A DNA stretch of 64,000 nucleotides from Candidatus Obscuribacterales bacterium. GTDB taxonomy: Bacteria > Cyanobacteriota > Vampirovibrionia > Obscuribacterales > Obscuribacteraceae. Positions within the stretch are counted from its first letter, which is position 1. Each line of letters begins with the position of its first letter. Below, piece by piece: positions 53,982-62,266 of this stretch. A model generated the notes under the pieces. It worked only from the letters and a program-made list of their open reading frames with translations, was not told the DNA's origin and made no database searches. The DNA lies in assembly GCA_019752635.1 (NCBI GenBank), contig JAIELX010000040.1, positions 17,842-81,841 on the forward strand, given 5' to 3'. A program made the position numbers and the translations under genes.

Positions 53982-54209
53982 TTACTTACCTTCAGCTGCG
54001 TCTTTCTGCGCTTTCTCTTCGGCTTTCTGCGCCTTCTTGGCTGCTCGGGCAGCACGGATCGGGTGTCCTTTGCCTTCTTGCTTCTCTGCTTTGGCCTCTT
54101 CAGCTTTCGCTTTAGCGGCTTCCTTTGCGGCGTCTTCTCCATCTTTTGCGGAGACAGCCGGCGCAAATGCGATTAATGCAGCTAGCAGCAGCATCAGAAT
54201 ATTTTTCAT
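53982..54209 (-). CDS. Small secreted Lys/Ala/Glu-rich protein
   Basis: 75 residues from the ATG at 54209, with GGAG six bases upstream. Signal peptide MKNILMLLLAALIAFAPAVSA|KD, then a charged helix made almost only of Ala, Lys and Glu (EDAAKEAAKAKAEEAKAEKQ), with HPIRAARAAKKAQ in the middle. Probably a periplasmic coiled helix. Function unknown. Confidence 0.65.
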   Translation of the reverse strand: MKNILMLLLAALIAFAPAVSAKDGEDAAKEAAKAKAEEAKAEKQEGKGHPIRAARAAKKAQKAEEKAQKDAAEGK

Positions 54210-54370
54210 TGTTGACTCCAGATTGGTTTGGTCGGTCGTCAATGGTAACAACGTTGGAAACCATATTCAATCGTCGCTGCAGGAATTGCAGTTACATTGT
54301 GCCAGACAAAGTGGTTTGTCTCGTTGAGGCCTCGCGCGGGAATGATTAACTCACTCGGAGGCGCTTCACT

Positions 54371-54526
54371 ATGAACGAGTCCGCAAAGAAGATAGTGCAA
54401 GATCCTCCCGATATGCGGACTTCGCAGCTCATTGCTTTGTGGATGTGGATTCTGCCGTGGGGACCGTTAGCGCTGTCCTACCTGGCTGTTCCCGGATTCG
54501 TCGACAATAATTGCGCTGAGCGCTAG
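54371..54526 (+). CDS. Small 51-residue protein with one hydrophobic segment
   Basis: ATG with GGAGG nine bases upstream, reading MNESAKKIVQDPPDMRTSQL, then IALWMWILPWGPLALSYLAV and GFVDNNCAER before TAG. A polar N-tail and one membrane-like segment suggest a small single-span membrane protein. The ribosome site and the clean hydrophobic block support it; no family recognised. Confidence 0.55.
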   Translation: MNESAKKIVQDPPDMRTSQLIALWMWILPWGPLALSYLAVPGFVDNNCAER

Positions 54527-54653
54527 CAGACTGAGAACTGTGGGTTTGATTTTCATAACATGGATCTCCGCTTATACGGACGCATGCTATACAAGCGCCG
54601 TTCTGCTCCCCTTGCGGTTTGGAAGTCCCGTACGATTGTCGAGGACCTTGAAA

Positions 54654-55340
54654 CTAGGCTGTTGTTTGTGGCATGAAGCGCTGGAGCCACTCGGCGAACT
54701 CATGTGGATTGCGCGTCTGAATCCAAACTTTGCCTGGCCCCTTGAAGCGGCAGACCAGACCTTCGCCGCTGGTCATGCTCTTGATCCAGCCTTTTGCTGC
54801 TTTTTCGATGGTGTAGCTGCAATCGCCGGACCATGCCACCAGATGTCCGTTGTCCACGACATAGTCTTTGCCGGGAGGAATGGCGATTGCATAGATTCCG
54901 CCGAAGGAGCTAATGCAGAGTTGCCCCCTGCCTGTACAGTGCAATACAAACAACCCGTCTCCGGAGAATAGTCCTTGAGACACTTTCTGCATTCGCGTAT
55001 CAACTTGAATGTCGCCCAGAGCGGCCAGAAACGCGCCGCCCTGCAAATAGTAATCTTCGCCGTTGTTCATGTCGAGCAACGTAATTTCGCCCGGATTTGG
55101 TGGCGCAATCATAACGTCACCAGGGGCACCAGCAGCGGTGAGCACTTCGAAGAACAGTTGTTCGCCACCAAAGATTGATCGCTTCAGAGCTTTGCCCACG
55201 CCACCATCCATCTTTGCGTCTATTGTGATGTGCGCATCTTTGGCTACCATGGCGCCTGCATTAGCTTTGAGTTGTTCGCCTGCATCCAACCTGATGACCA
55301 CCATTGAATTGGAGCCTGGATGAACGATCTCGTAGCGCAT
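54654..55340 (-). CDS. AIM24/TIGR00266-family protein
   Basis: 228 residues from the ATG at 55340, six bases behind GGAGGA; the ATG two codons earlier sits too close to that site. YEIVHPGSNSMVVIRLDAGEQLKANAGAMVAKDAHITI and the repeated Gly-rich beta stretches (LQGGAFLAALGDIQVDT, SGDGLFVLHCTGRG, AWSGDCSYTI) fit the double-psi-like beta-solenoid of the AIM24/TIGR00266 family. Cellular role unknown in bacteria. Cytoplasmic, no partners nearby. Confidence 0.88.
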   Translation of the reverse strand: MRYEIVHPGSNSMVVIRLDAGEQLKANAGAMVAKDAHITIDAKMDGGVGKALKRSIFGGEQLFFEVLTAAGAPGDVMIAPPNPGEITLLDMNNGEDYYLQGGAFLAALGDIQVDTRMQKVSQGLFSGDGLFVLHCTGRGQLCISSFGGIYAIAIPPGKDYVVDNGHLVAWSGDCSYTIEKAAKGWIKSMTSGEGLVCRFKGPGKVWIQTRNPHEFAEWLQRFMPQTTA

Positions 55341-55452
55341 TTGCATTCCTCCGCAGTGGAAGCATTCTACGCTAATGACTTTGTAATAATTTCAATCTGC
55401 TTTAAGCAAACATTAAATCTAAAGATCCAAAGAAATGGTTTGTGAGTCGCGT

Positions 55453-57003
55453 TCAGGATGATCGACCGGCGATTCCAGGTGTAGTCGGTGTGGTGTCCTG
55501 CTCGCGCTTTGACTTTGCGGAGAGGGTGCCCCAATCAATTATGAGTTGTCCGCCCGTGGCTGACTGCCGCTGTTCCCAGCTTCGAAGCAAGTCGAAGCAC
55601 GCGTGATCGACATACTCGAGGCGATTCAAGTTGACGTGCAGTTCTGTTCCGTCGGGAATGGCATCTAAGAACTGTGCCAGTTTGGGCAAGCTGAGAAACG
55701 TCGCCGCGCCGCCGAGAAACATTATTTTCGATGCCTGATTGTTTGGGTCGACTTGCATACGAACCGTGAGGTGCGAAAAAATGTAGAGTAGTTTTGCCAC
55801 TGATAGCACTACTCCGACGATAACGCCGGTTAGGAGATCGAAGAATACGATTGAACCAAGAGTAACGAAGTAGATCCCGAACTCTGCCAGTGAGTACTTC
55901 CGTAGCTCTTGAGCCTCTTTGGACAAGAAGAGCTTATAGCCTGTAAATACGAGTAGTGCGGCCAGACTTGCGATGGGGACCATTCGCAGGACATTGCCTA
56001 GTAGCAATACAAAGGCAACTAGCCAAACACCGTGCAGAACCGACGACAACCGTGACTTTGCGCCCGCAGCTACGTTCACGCCACTGCGCGCAATGACGCC
56101 GGTGATCGGCAGCAGCCCTAAGAATCCGGCGCAAACGTTGCCTACTCCTTGTGCCCTGAGCTCCTTGTCATAGTCTGTTCTCAATGTCGGGGTCATTTTG
56201 TCGATGGCTGCGGCTGTTAGCATGGTTTCGGTTGAGGCGATAAAAGCCAATGCCAGTGCATCGAGAAGCAGTTCGAAAGCTTTGAAGTTTTGAAGGGCGG
56301 AGAAGGATGGAAGGTGAAACGACTGCAGAATGTTGTCTGGTATCTCAACTCGTTTGATGGGAAGTGCGAGCAGTTCACATATCAATGTGGCTGCAACTAT
56401 CGCTATCAACGATCCCGGAATTTTCTTGAACCGTTTGGGAATCAGCTTGTCCCAGAGGAGCACGCCCGCGATAGTGCCGAACCCGACGACCAGCGCAATA
56501 TGTTGCTCGGACCAGGTGCTGGAGAGAAGCTGTCCCAGGGTATTCGGGATGGCGATGAGATTTTCTAAGCCCGATGCGCTAGGCTTCTCGTCTGCCATGA
56601 CTTGAAATTGGCTGCCGATTAGCAAAAGTCCGATTCCAGACAGCATGCCGTGAATTACAGCAGGAGGGACGGCTCTGAACCATTGTCCCAGTCCGAAAGC
56701 TCCGGACACGAGTTGCATAACGCCGGCCATCACTACAACGAGACCTAACGTCTCGATGCTGTGTTGTCTGGCGAGTTCAGTCACCATTACGACCAAACCG
56801 GCGGCGGGACCACTTACTTGCAATGGTGAGCCTGACAATGTTCCCACAATGAGTCCGCCAACGACACCGGTCATAATACCGACCGAGGCTGGAACGCCTG
56901 AAGCGATTGCTATCCCCATGCACAATGGCAGGGCGACCAGGAATACGACAATTGACGCGACGAAGTCGCTAAAGTAGGAATCTGAACGCGCAGAACTATT
57001 CAT
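55453..57003 (-). CDS. SulP-family anion transporter with STAS domain
   Basis: 516 residues. About ten to twelve membrane segments, starting FVASIVVFLVALPLCMGIAIASGVPASVGI, with GTLSGSPLQVSGPAAGLVV typical of SulP/SLC26. The C-terminal 70 residues are a short STAS domain (ELHVNLNRLEYVDHACFDLLRSW). SulP proteins move sulfate, bicarbonate or other anions, often with Na+ or H+; the substrate cannot be set from sequence alone. ATG start with AGGAG about twelve bases upstream. The gene stands alone. Confidence 0.9.
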   Translation of the reverse strand: MNSSARSDSYFSDFVASIVVFLVALPLCMGIAIASGVPASVGIMTGVVGGLIVGTLSGSPLQVSGPAAGLVVMVTELARQHSIETLGLVVVMAGVMQLVSGAFGLGQWFRAVPPAVIHGMLSGIGLLLIGSQFQVMADEKPSASGLENLIAIPNTLGQLLSSTWSEQHIALVVGFGTIAGVLLWDKLIPKRFKKIPGSLIAIVAATLICELLALPIKRVEIPDNILQSFHLPSFSALQNFKAFELLLDALALAFIASTETMLTAAAIDKMTPTLRTDYDKELRAQGVGNVCAGFLGLLPITGVIARSGVNVAAGAKSRLSSVLHGVWLVAFVLLLGNVLRMVPIASLAALLVFTGYKLFLSKEAQELRKYSLAEFGIYFVTLGSIVFFDLLTGVIVGVVLSVAKLLYIFSHLTVRMQVDPNNQASKIMFLGGAATFLSLPKLAQFLDAIPDGTELHVNLNRLEYVDHACFDLLRSWEQRQSATGGQLIIDWGTLSAKSKREQDTTPTTPGIAGRSS

Positions 57004-57431
57004 TGAAAAAGGGTCTCCTCTTTCTCGGGTGCTAAGGGCTAACTAACGGAGGTGTATCCGAGCGCTACTTTGTTCCTGTAAAGCCCGACAGATTCGAGCA
57101 AGATAAGAGTCTCCGATGTTCAACACCTTGCACGATGAGGTTCTTATTCCGCAAGAGATTTCCATTCGTGCTTAACGTGCGCAATGAAGCCACAAAATGT
57201 TCACGCGCGGCATGCTCGAGCTCGGTTTTTTCGTGGTTGTGCTCTTCGCCGTAGCCATTTCAGATAGTCGGAAAAACTCGCGATTTTCTGACTATCTAAA
57301 ATCGTCAGGTTTCAGAGAGGCAAGCGCCGTCCCGACCTTAAGTTTCGGACGGCGGATTACAAGAGGAGGCGCTGACCTGACGTGTGGTGCCGGAGAGTGT
57401 GCCGGAAATTACAACAGCTTGTCGGTAAGTC
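57004..57431. other. Intergenic gap with one palindrome
   Basis: About 430 bases between the SulP start and the MsrA stop. Contains the SulP promoter and, in the middle, a dispersed palindrome at 57267-57292. No coding frame supported. Confidence 0.45.
57267..57292. repeat. Dispersed 26-bp palindrome
   Basis: GTCGGAAAAACTC followed by GCGATTTTCTGAC, with AGATA and TATCT flanks that extend the pairing to 36 bases. Centre CTCGCG. Confidence 0.75.
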
Positions 57432-58007
57432 TTAGTCGCAGGCTTGACCGTGTTTCTTGAAGTAGTCCTGGTGATAGTCTTCGGCGGCAAAAAATTTCTT
57501 TGCCGGTTCGATCGCGGTGACTATCCGAGAGCGAAACTTGTGCTCTTTGTCTAGCTTCGCCTTGAATTCTTCTGCTTCTTTCTTCTGGGCTTCGCTGGTA
57601 TAGAAGATAGCTGAACGGTATTGCGAACCGAAGTCTGGACCCTGCCGATTCATAGTGGTCGGGTCATGGTTTGCGAAGAAAGTCTCAAGTAGCTTTGTGT
57701 AAGTGACTTTAGAGGGATCGTACTCAACCTCAACAACTTCGGCGTGGCCGCTCTGGTCCGAACAAACTTGTTTGTACGTGGGCGAATCTGTCTTTCCACC
57801 CGAGTATCCGGCGGTGGTCTTAATGACGCCCGGCACCTTACTAAAGACATACTGAACTTTCCAGAAGCAACCGGCTCCGAAGATCGCTCGGGATGTACTT
57901 TGTTTGGTTGTTTCTGAGTTCACGGGTTTAGTACCTGGTGCTCCAATGGCTGTGTACGTTTGTACGAATCCTGCGGCGACAAGAAGTAGGCAGAGAAGTA
58001 ATCGCAA
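57432..58007 (-). CDS. msrA: Peptide methionine sulfoxide reductase A, exported
   Basis: 191 residues from a TTG at 58007 with AAGGAG six bases upstream; a GTG at 58034 is also open. A hydrophobic N-terminus (LLLCLLLVAAGFVQTYTAIGA) suggests export. The active site is GAGCFWKVQYVF with Cys47; GYSGG and YEPTYKQVCSDQSGHAEVVEVEYDP-like residues follow, here YKQVCSDQSGHAEVVEVEYD; then NHDPTTMNRQGPDFGSQYRS. It reduces the S-epimer of oxidised methionine. Regenerated by thioredoxin or a periplasmic partner, as no MsrB is next to it. Confidence 0.93.
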   Translation of the reverse strand: MRLLLCLLLVAAGFVQTYTAIGAPGTKPVNSETTKQSTSRAIFGAGCFWKVQYVFSKVPGVIKTTAGYSGGKTDSPTYKQVCSDQSGHAEVVEVEYDPSKVTYTKLLETFFANHDPTTMNRQGPDFGSQYRSAIFYTSEAQKKEAEEFKAKLDKEHKFRSRIVTAIEPAKKFFAAEDYHQDYFKKHGQACD

Positions 58008-58150
58008 AGCTTGCTCCTTGGCTAACAACTGCACTTAATTCTACTGCAATGACAATCTGATTGCTTCCGTCACATTCCCGATAACTCGAAAAACATCGCT
58101 TGGTTCTCCGGGTATATTTAAGTTCAATTGGTAGGAAACAGGTTGGAGAA

Positions 58151-59422
58151 ATGCGGCAGGGCTTTATCTCACGAAATGTTGAAGATGTTCGGCGCGCGCT
58201 GGTGCCGAAGCGAAGGCAGGGCGGACTAACCGGGCAAGTAAGCCGCGCTCGAGGCGACGAGTTTCTTGTTCAGCTTGACGGAGACACCATCGTTTTTCGG
58301 TTGCGATCCCATGCAGGGCAGGCGACTTGCCCGGCCGTGGCCGTTAGACTTCAATCTGTTTTCGACGGAACTCGATTCTATCTGACTACCCATTTTGCAT
58401 CGACAGGAAATCGAGCCATAGCCAGCGCCACTTTTTTGCTAGCGCTGCTAGCTAGTATTTCGCTTGTTGGAATAGCCACTATGAATCCCTATGGATGGGT
58501 TGTCGGGATCCCTTCCCTGAGCATTTTGCTGTTCATTTGGGTCAAGGCGCTGGCGGCGAAGTCGACGCTTGAGCGTTACAGTGTCGATTATGTGAACAGC
58601 GTGATGACATCATTGCAAACGGAGTTAATCGAATCCAATCGCGCGGAGCCGATTAAAGCACCGTGCAAGTCCTTGACTTACTCCGATACTCCACCCGTGC
58701 TGGAAGTCAATTTGCCCGCTCTGTCGAATATGCCGGATGAGGGAATCTCAAGCTTCGTTATTCACTTGAATGAGCCGCATAATAGTGTTAGGGACGCACT
58801 GTGTCATTTCGCACAGTCCCATAAGATTTCGCTACCTGGATGGTTCGGACTGACAAGTCAACCGGAATTTGCTCTAAAGTTCAATGCGGACACTTTGCTG
58901 ATAACCAGAATTCGACCGACCAATTCGAAGTTCTTCAGGACCTTGTTGCACTTGCTGAGGTTTGATCAGTTACCAATTCACTGGCTAAATCTTGATTTCG
59001 CTCCGAGCTTGGCTGTTAAGTTAGTTCCGGTGGGCGACAAGACCGAGGCTAGAGTGGTCGTTCGAACATCAATTGTTCGAAAGGTGTGGATGACTGCACT
59101 GTTTACCGTCATTCTCCCTGTCGGCATTTTTGGTTTGTTGCTCGGTCCATTCTTGCTATTGGTTGCGATGGGGAATGGAAACGTGTCAAACTTGATCTTA
59201 GGTCTGTTTCTAACCGCCGGACTCGGTGGGGCACTATGGACAGTGGCGGACATGGACTCTTCCGATCGAACGGAATATCTGCTCCTGATGGAGCAGATTG
59301 CTAATATCCTGGAAGATGTGACCAGGACTGATGAGCCTCTGGCTGTTTCGGAGGGCGAAGCGAATTCTCTTGAGGAAACAGCTGTGTCGCTAATTTTTCA
59401 CAAGAAGTTTCCGATAGTTTGA
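58151..59422 (+). CDS. Four-span membrane hypothetical protein
   Basis: 423 residues from the ATG at 58151, right after GGAGAA; a TTG at 58100 is also open. Two membrane segments near 95-140 (FLLALLASISLVGIA, VVGIPSLSILLFIWVKAL) and two near 315-375 (MTALFTVILPVGIFGLLLGP, LILGLFLTAGLGGALWTV), with a soluble domain of about 170 residues between them. The N-terminal 80 residues have a beta-like pattern (VSRARGDEFLVQLDGDTIVFRLR). No family recognised. Ends four bases from the convergent PPK2 gene. Confidence 0.7.
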   Translation: MRQGFISRNVEDVRRALVPKRRQGGLTGQVSRARGDEFLVQLDGDTIVFRLRSHAGQATCPAVAVRLQSVFDGTRFYLTTHFASTGNRAIASATFLLALLASISLVGIATMNPYGWVVGIPSLSILLFIWVKALAAKSTLERYSVDYVNSVMTSLQTELIESNRAEPIKAPCKSLTYSDTPPVLEVNLPALSNMPDEGISSFVIHLNEPHNSVRDALCHFAQSHKISLPGWFGLTSQPEFALKFNADTLLITRIRPTNSKFFRTLLHLLRFDQLPIHWLNLDFAPSLAVKLVPVGDKTEARVVVRTSIVRKVWMTALFTVILPVGIFGLLLGPFLLLVAMGNGNVSNLILGLFLTAGLGGALWTVADMDSSDRTEYLLLMEQIANILEDVTRTDEPLAVSEGEANSLEETAVSLIFHKKFPIV

Positions 59423-59426
59423 TCCG

Positions 59427-60566
59427 CTATACCGCTGTTTTCTTTTTCTTCCGAGCAGTCATTTGTCCAGTTTCTCGACCATTCTTTCTTCCGGTCTTCT
59501 GCTGCTCGGACTCTTGCTCAGCACGTTTACTGCTCTTCCGGACCGGTTTCGCCTTCGTAACCGTTTTTGTCTTTCCCTTCGTCGCCTTTGCCTTCGTTTT
59601 GGGTTGTTCGGAGGTTCTGCCATCATCCTTCTCAGCAGTCTTCCGTCTGTTCTTCTGAGTAGGACCCGAACCGTTCAGTACGGACAATGCTTCCTCCAGC
59701 TCTTTTTGCTTTTCGGCCGGTACCTCGGGATACTTGAGTTTGAGTCGCTCCAATCGTTCAACTATGGCGCCCGCAACGACCAGTCTAGTGAACCACTTGT
59801 TGTCTGCCGGCACTACATACCATGGAGCTTCTTCCGATGCTGTTGCGCTGATTGCTGACTCGTATGCCTTCATGTAATCTTTCCAGTATTGGCGTTCCTT
59901 CAAATCTGATGACGAATACTTCCAATTCTTTTCTGGCTTTACTAGACGATCAAGAAATCTTTTCTTTTGTTCGTCGGGAGAAAGATGGAGATAGAACTTT
60001 ATGATGGCTACTCCGTTGCGTCCCAAATACTCCTCAATTGATCGTATGTCGTGCAGGCGCTCTTCCCAAATGTTCTTCGTAATCAAACTTGGATCGAGGC
60101 GTTGTTGCGCAAGTATTTCCTGGTGCACGCGTACAATAAGCACTTCTTCGTAATAGGAGCGATTGAAGATTCCGATGCGGCCTCGTTCAGGCATAGATCT
60201 CAGATATCGCCACATATAATCGTGGTCAAGATCTTCCGCTGTGGGTTGCTTGAATGAGAAGACCTGGCAGCCTTGCGGATTGACGCCGGACATCACGTGT
60301 TTTATGGTTCCGTCCTTTCCTGCCGCGTCCATTGCTTGAAAAATTAGCAATAGGCTCCATCGGTCTTGCGCATAAAGTCGACCTTGTTCATCGGCTAGCC
60401 ACTCAACGCCTTCTCGAAGCATTTCCGCAGCTTCCTGTTTATCTTTGGTTCCTAAACCCTGAGTGTCACCAGGGTCGATACTGCTCAGCTTGAACCCCTT
60501 ACCGTTTGTAATTCTGTAAGGTTCTACGAACTTTTCGATCCGCTTTAATGTCGGCTGGTTTTTCAT
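59427..60566 (-). CDS. ppk2: Polyphosphate kinase 2 family with basic tail
   Basis: 379 residues from the ATG at 60566, with GAGGA seven bases upstream. PPK2 core: FQAMDAAGKDGTIKHVMSGVNPQG (Walker A about 78-87), RIGIFNRSYYEEVLIVRVH (Walker B) and a lid with KKRFLDRLVKPEKNWKYS. It transfers phosphate between polyphosphate and nucleotides, normally making NTPs or NDPs at the expense of polyP. The last 75 residues (after 305) are a Lys/Arg/Thr tail (KAKATKGKTKTVTKAKP, GRKNGRETGQMTARKKKK) like those of histones, which might hold polyP or DNA. Confidence 0.92.
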   Translation of the reverse strand: MKNQPTLKRIEKFVEPYRITNGKGFKLSSIDPGDTQGLGTKDKQEAAEMLREGVEWLADEQGRLYAQDRWSLLLIFQAMDAAGKDGTIKHVMSGVNPQGCQVFSFKQPTAEDLDHDYMWRYLRSMPERGRIGIFNRSYYEEVLIVRVHQEILAQQRLDPSLITKNIWEERLHDIRSIEEYLGRNGVAIIKFYLHLSPDEQKKRFLDRLVKPEKNWKYSSSDLKERQYWKDYMKAYESAISATASEEAPWYVVPADNKWFTRLVVAGAIVERLERLKLKYPEVPAEKQKELEEALSVLNGSGPTQKNRRKTAEKDDGRTSEQPKTKAKATKGKTKTVTKAKPVRKSSKRAEQESEQQKTGRKNGRETGQMTARKKKKTAV

Positions 60567-60594
60567 CAACAAGTCCTCGCTGCGCGATTGAAGA

Positions 60595-60789
60595 TTAGCA
60601 CACCGCTTCGTGCGGTTCCTGAAATCCCAACTGAACGGAGTCGATCAAGAATTGAAGGACTGGAATCTCTCCTTCGCTTTCGACTGTTATGGTGGCGTTG
60701 TTCTCTTCATTCAATGCTTTGCAGATTGCCGAACCCGGTCCCGTGTGTAGATTACTGGTATCGTTAGATCTATCTTGTGGCGCAGGAAT
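60595..60789 (-). pseudogene. Possible HPr-like remnant without a start codon
   Basis: An open frame of 64 residues with no ATG, GTG or TTG at its start: SNLHTGPGSAICKALNEENN, then ATITVESEGEIPVLQFLIDS and VQLGFQEPHEAV. The pattern L-H-T-x-P, helix, I-T-V-x-S-x-G, then L-x-x-L-x-x-x-x-L-G, resembles HPr of the phosphotransferase system, with the active His kept but the following Arg replaced by Gly. It overlaps the LysR stop. Probably a degraded HPr-fold gene; the match is by eye. Confidence 0.35.
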
Positions 60790-61639
60790 TCAGAAGTATT
60801 CTCTTTAAGAGCTCGACTGAGCGATTTCTTGTGCTGGTAAGGTGGAAGACGTGATACTGGATGCCCGGGAGCTCCTTGAGCGGTTTTGTGACAAGTCCGC
60901 TTGGTACCGTGCAGGTGGAGTTGATGATAGCAAGCCCCAGTCCTAGTTTGCAGAAATGGTTCATTAACTCCCAGCCGGAGGCCTCAACAGCGACTTCCAA
61001 ACCTATACCTTTGGACTGAAAATGTGCGGTCAACATTTGTCTGTGAGGGCGATCCGGTGGCGGCACAATGAGCGGTTGTCCCGCCAAATCACCAAGACTC
61101 AATGTCCGTTTTTTTGTAAGCGGATGCGCTTTTGGCATGACTAGGACTTGGTGTGCGCGGCACAGTAACTTTGCCGTCATGCCGTCGGGTACATATTCCA
61201 GCGATGAAACGCCTATGTCTGCCCGACCTGATTCAACCGCTTCAATCACACCTTCTCGATTGAATGTAAGGAGTTTCAGTTTCGCCCCGGTCTTCTTGTA
61301 TTCGCGGATTCCGTCGCCCAACAGGTAGAGGTAGGTCCCTTCGCCAGATGCGATGGTGATGTGCTGCTGCTTCTCACCGGTATTCATTTGCTCTAAGAAG
61401 CTGCCTGTCTGATTAGACAGCTCCCTCGCGAACTTCGCTACCAGCTTTCCGGCTTCGGTCAATTCCAATTGCCGGCCGTTCTTTCGATAGAGTGGTTTTC
61501 CCAGGCTGCGGGACAGCTCCTGGATCTTCATGTGCAGCGCGGGCTGAGAGATGTGAAGCTCCTCTGCCGCGTGAGTGAAGTTCAGCCGGTCCGCGAAGAG
61601 ACCAAAAGCAAGTATTGCGTCATAGTTCAGTTGAGACAT
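60770..61639 (-). CDS. LysR-family transcriptional regulator
   Basis: 289 residues. N-terminal winged helix (AILAFGLFADRLNFTHAAEEL, HISQPALHMKIQELSRSLG, LYRKNGRQLELTEAG), then the periplasmic-binding-protein-like effector domain (VIEAVESGRADIGVSSL, HPLTKKRTLSLGDLAGQPLIV). Full family length. Divergent from the HAD-like gene at 61749, with an inverted repeat in the 109-base gap, so it probably controls that gene and itself. The inducer is unknown. Confidence 0.93.
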   Translation of the reverse strand: MSQLNYDAILAFGLFADRLNFTHAAEELHISQPALHMKIQELSRSLGKPLYRKNGRQLELTEAGKLVAKFARELSNQTGSFLEQMNTGEKQQHITIASGEGTYLYLLGDGIREYKKTGAKLKLLTFNREGVIEAVESGRADIGVSSLEYVPDGMTAKLLCRAHQVLVMPKAHPLTKKRTLSLGDLAGQPLIVPPPDRPHRQMLTAHFQSKGIGLEVAVEASGWELMNHFCKLGLGLAIINSTCTVPSGLVTKPLKELPGIQYHVFHLTSTRNRSVELLKRILLNSCATR

Positions 61640-61672
61640 GTATAAGTCCAGCTGATAGTAACTAATAAAAGT

Positions 61673-61687
61673 ATAGTTCTCTACTAT
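61673..61687. promoter_or_regulatory. Candidate LysR-type operator (T-N11-A)
   Basis: ATAGT-TCTCT-ACTAT, a perfect five-base inverted repeat of T-N11-A type, in the divergent gap between the LysR gene and the HAD-like gene. A related GATAGTAACTAAT lies about 20 bases to the left, so there may be two sites. Confidence 0.55.
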
Positions 61688-61748
61688 GACTCCGTAAAGT
61701 AGCCTTTAGGCATGACACACGAAATGAAAACATGCGGAGGATTCGCAA

Positions 61749-62264
61749 ATGAACTCCAACAAACATCCCGTACTCGGCGTCGACATCGGCGGAGTGATAA
61801 TCAGCCGGTCAAACGATAAATCCGATACTTCCTTCTTTGGGGGAAACTTCCTTAATTCGAAAGCAGTTGAATTCGCCTTTGAAGCAATCGCATCTGCCGT
61901 TGATGCCGGATACACAACTTGCCTGGTGTCGAAATGCGGCGAAGAAGTGCAAAGGAAGACGCTCTTATGGTTGGCTCACCATGAGTTCTATGATCGCACC
62001 GGTGTACTGCCGGAGCAAGTTCGCTTCTGCCGAACGCGTCCCGAGAAAGCGCAAATTTGTGATGAACTTGAGGTTACTCACTTTGTTGACGATAGGCTTG
62101 AGGTTCTTTCCTATCTGGTGAATGTTCCCAATCTCTATCTGTTCGACGGGCAACCTAAGGAAATGAGCAAGTTCGCGGCTATGCTGCCCAACGTACACCA
62201 GACGCGCAGCTGGGCGGAGCTTTCGGACTTGCTTGGGCGTTCAATTACAACGAGCGTTTCCTGA
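61749..62264 (+). CDS. HAD-like protein with altered motif I
   Basis: 171 residues, GGAGG nine bases before the ATG. VLGVDIGGVI stands where HAD phosphatases have DxDxT/V, so the second Asp is Gly. CLVSKCGEE supplies the motif II Ser, KAQICDE may supply the Lys, and VTHFVDDRLEVL is motif IV. The fold is HAD-like, but without the second Asp phosphatase activity is doubtful. Probable target of the divergent LysR regulator. Confidence 0.7.
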   Translation: MNSNKHPVLGVDIGGVIISRSNDKSDTSFFGGNFLNSKAVEFAFEAIASAVDAGYTTCLVSKCGEEVQRKTLLWLAHHEFYDRTGVLPEQVRFCRTRPEKAQICDELEVTHFVDDRLEVLSYLVNVPNLYLFDGQPKEMSKFAAMLPNVHQTRSWAELSDLLGRSITTSVS

Positions 62265-62266
62265 GC

